A DNA stretch of 5,327 bases. Source: Kiritimatiellia bacterium (GTDB lineage Bacteria > Verrucomicrobiota > Kiritimatiellia > RFP12 > UBA1067). This document shows positions 5,215 through 5,327 of this stretch, one piece after another (position 1 is the first letter of the stretch; every line of letters starts with the position of its first letter). The stretch lies in assembly GCA_017965685.1 (NCBI GenBank), contig JAGCPM010000124.1, positions 1 through 5,327 of the forward strand. Direction: 5' to 3'. A program made the position numbers and the translations under genes. The notes beneath the pieces were generated by a model. It worked only from the letters and a program-made list of their open reading frames with translations. It was not told the origin of the DNA and ran no database searches.

Positions 5215-5327
5215 ATGAAAAGAGCCGACATAGACAAGGTGCTGATAATAGGGTCTGGTCCGATAGTGATCGGGCAGGCCTGCGAGTTCGACTATTCCGG
5301 TACTCAGGCATGCAAGGCGCTGAGGGC
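5215..5327 (+). CDS. carB: carbamoyl-phosphate synthase large subunit, N-terminal start (3' partial)
   Basis: CarB combines bicarbonate, ammonia and two ATP into carbamoyl phosphate for pyrimidine and arginine synthesis, taking ammonia from the glutaminase subunit CarA. The first 37 residues are visible. After [11 protein letters not shown] comes the highly conserved [18 protein letters not shown] and TQACKALRA, which is diagnostic of the CarB N-terminus. The gene runs off the right edge; the full protein is normally about 1,070 residues. It begins 39 bases after the DUF1846 stop, behind an A-rich leader (GAAAGAAACGAAA) with no strong Shine-Dalgarno close to the ATG; AAGGA at about 5180-5184 is too far to serve it well. 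carA is not directly upstream; it may be elsewhere or downstream. Confidence 0.93.
   Translation, partial: MKRADIDKVLIIGSGPIVIGQACEFDYSGTQACKALR

Overview
The window reads as a compact bacterial chromosome segment with every complete gene on the + strand. It is GC-rich overall but uses ATA heavily for isoleucine, and it has no phage or transposase genes. The divergent PurF, the DUF1846 protein, EpmA and the REP-like palindromes together suggest a gut or environmental bacterium, perhaps of the Verrucomicrobiota/Kiritimatiellota/Lentisphaerota group. That assignment is inference only.

Left part (1-1759): the tail of an unrecognised protein, possibly a SAM-dependent methyltransferase, overlaps the start of epmA, the lysyl-tRNA-synthetase-like enzyme that modifies elongation factor P. 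This epmA is unusual. A terminator-shaped hairpin sits in its first codons, three copies of a GACTGTCCCC core lie inside it in the same frame (two as nearly perfect palindromes), and its 3' end does not look like a normal family C-terminus. Ten bases later comes an orphan periplasmic family-3 solute-binding protein, whose own C-terminus also looks prematurely ended.

Middle (1760-2638): a consensus-like extended -10 promoter drives a single-pass membrane protein with a long coiled coil and an acidic tail. I do not recognise its function.

Right part (2678-5327): a tight, probably co-transcribed set of a PurF-type amidophosphoribosyltransferase, a short DUF1846 (UPF0371) protein and the beginning of carB. 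The PurF keeps its nucleophilic Cys, its PRPP loop and all four Fe-S cysteines. By eye it has lost the residues that bind glutamine in E. coli PurF, and it carries an extra Cys-rich tail. The DUF1846 protein has an intact N-terminal domain but lacks the usual C-terminal third. No carA is visible next to carB.

The best candidate for something undescribed is the PurF-like/short-DUF1846/carB association, where a protein family of unknown function is tied to nitrogen transfer in purine and pyrimidine synthesis. The second is the coding-embedded palindromic repeats in epmA. Neither is proven to be a new system from sequence alone.
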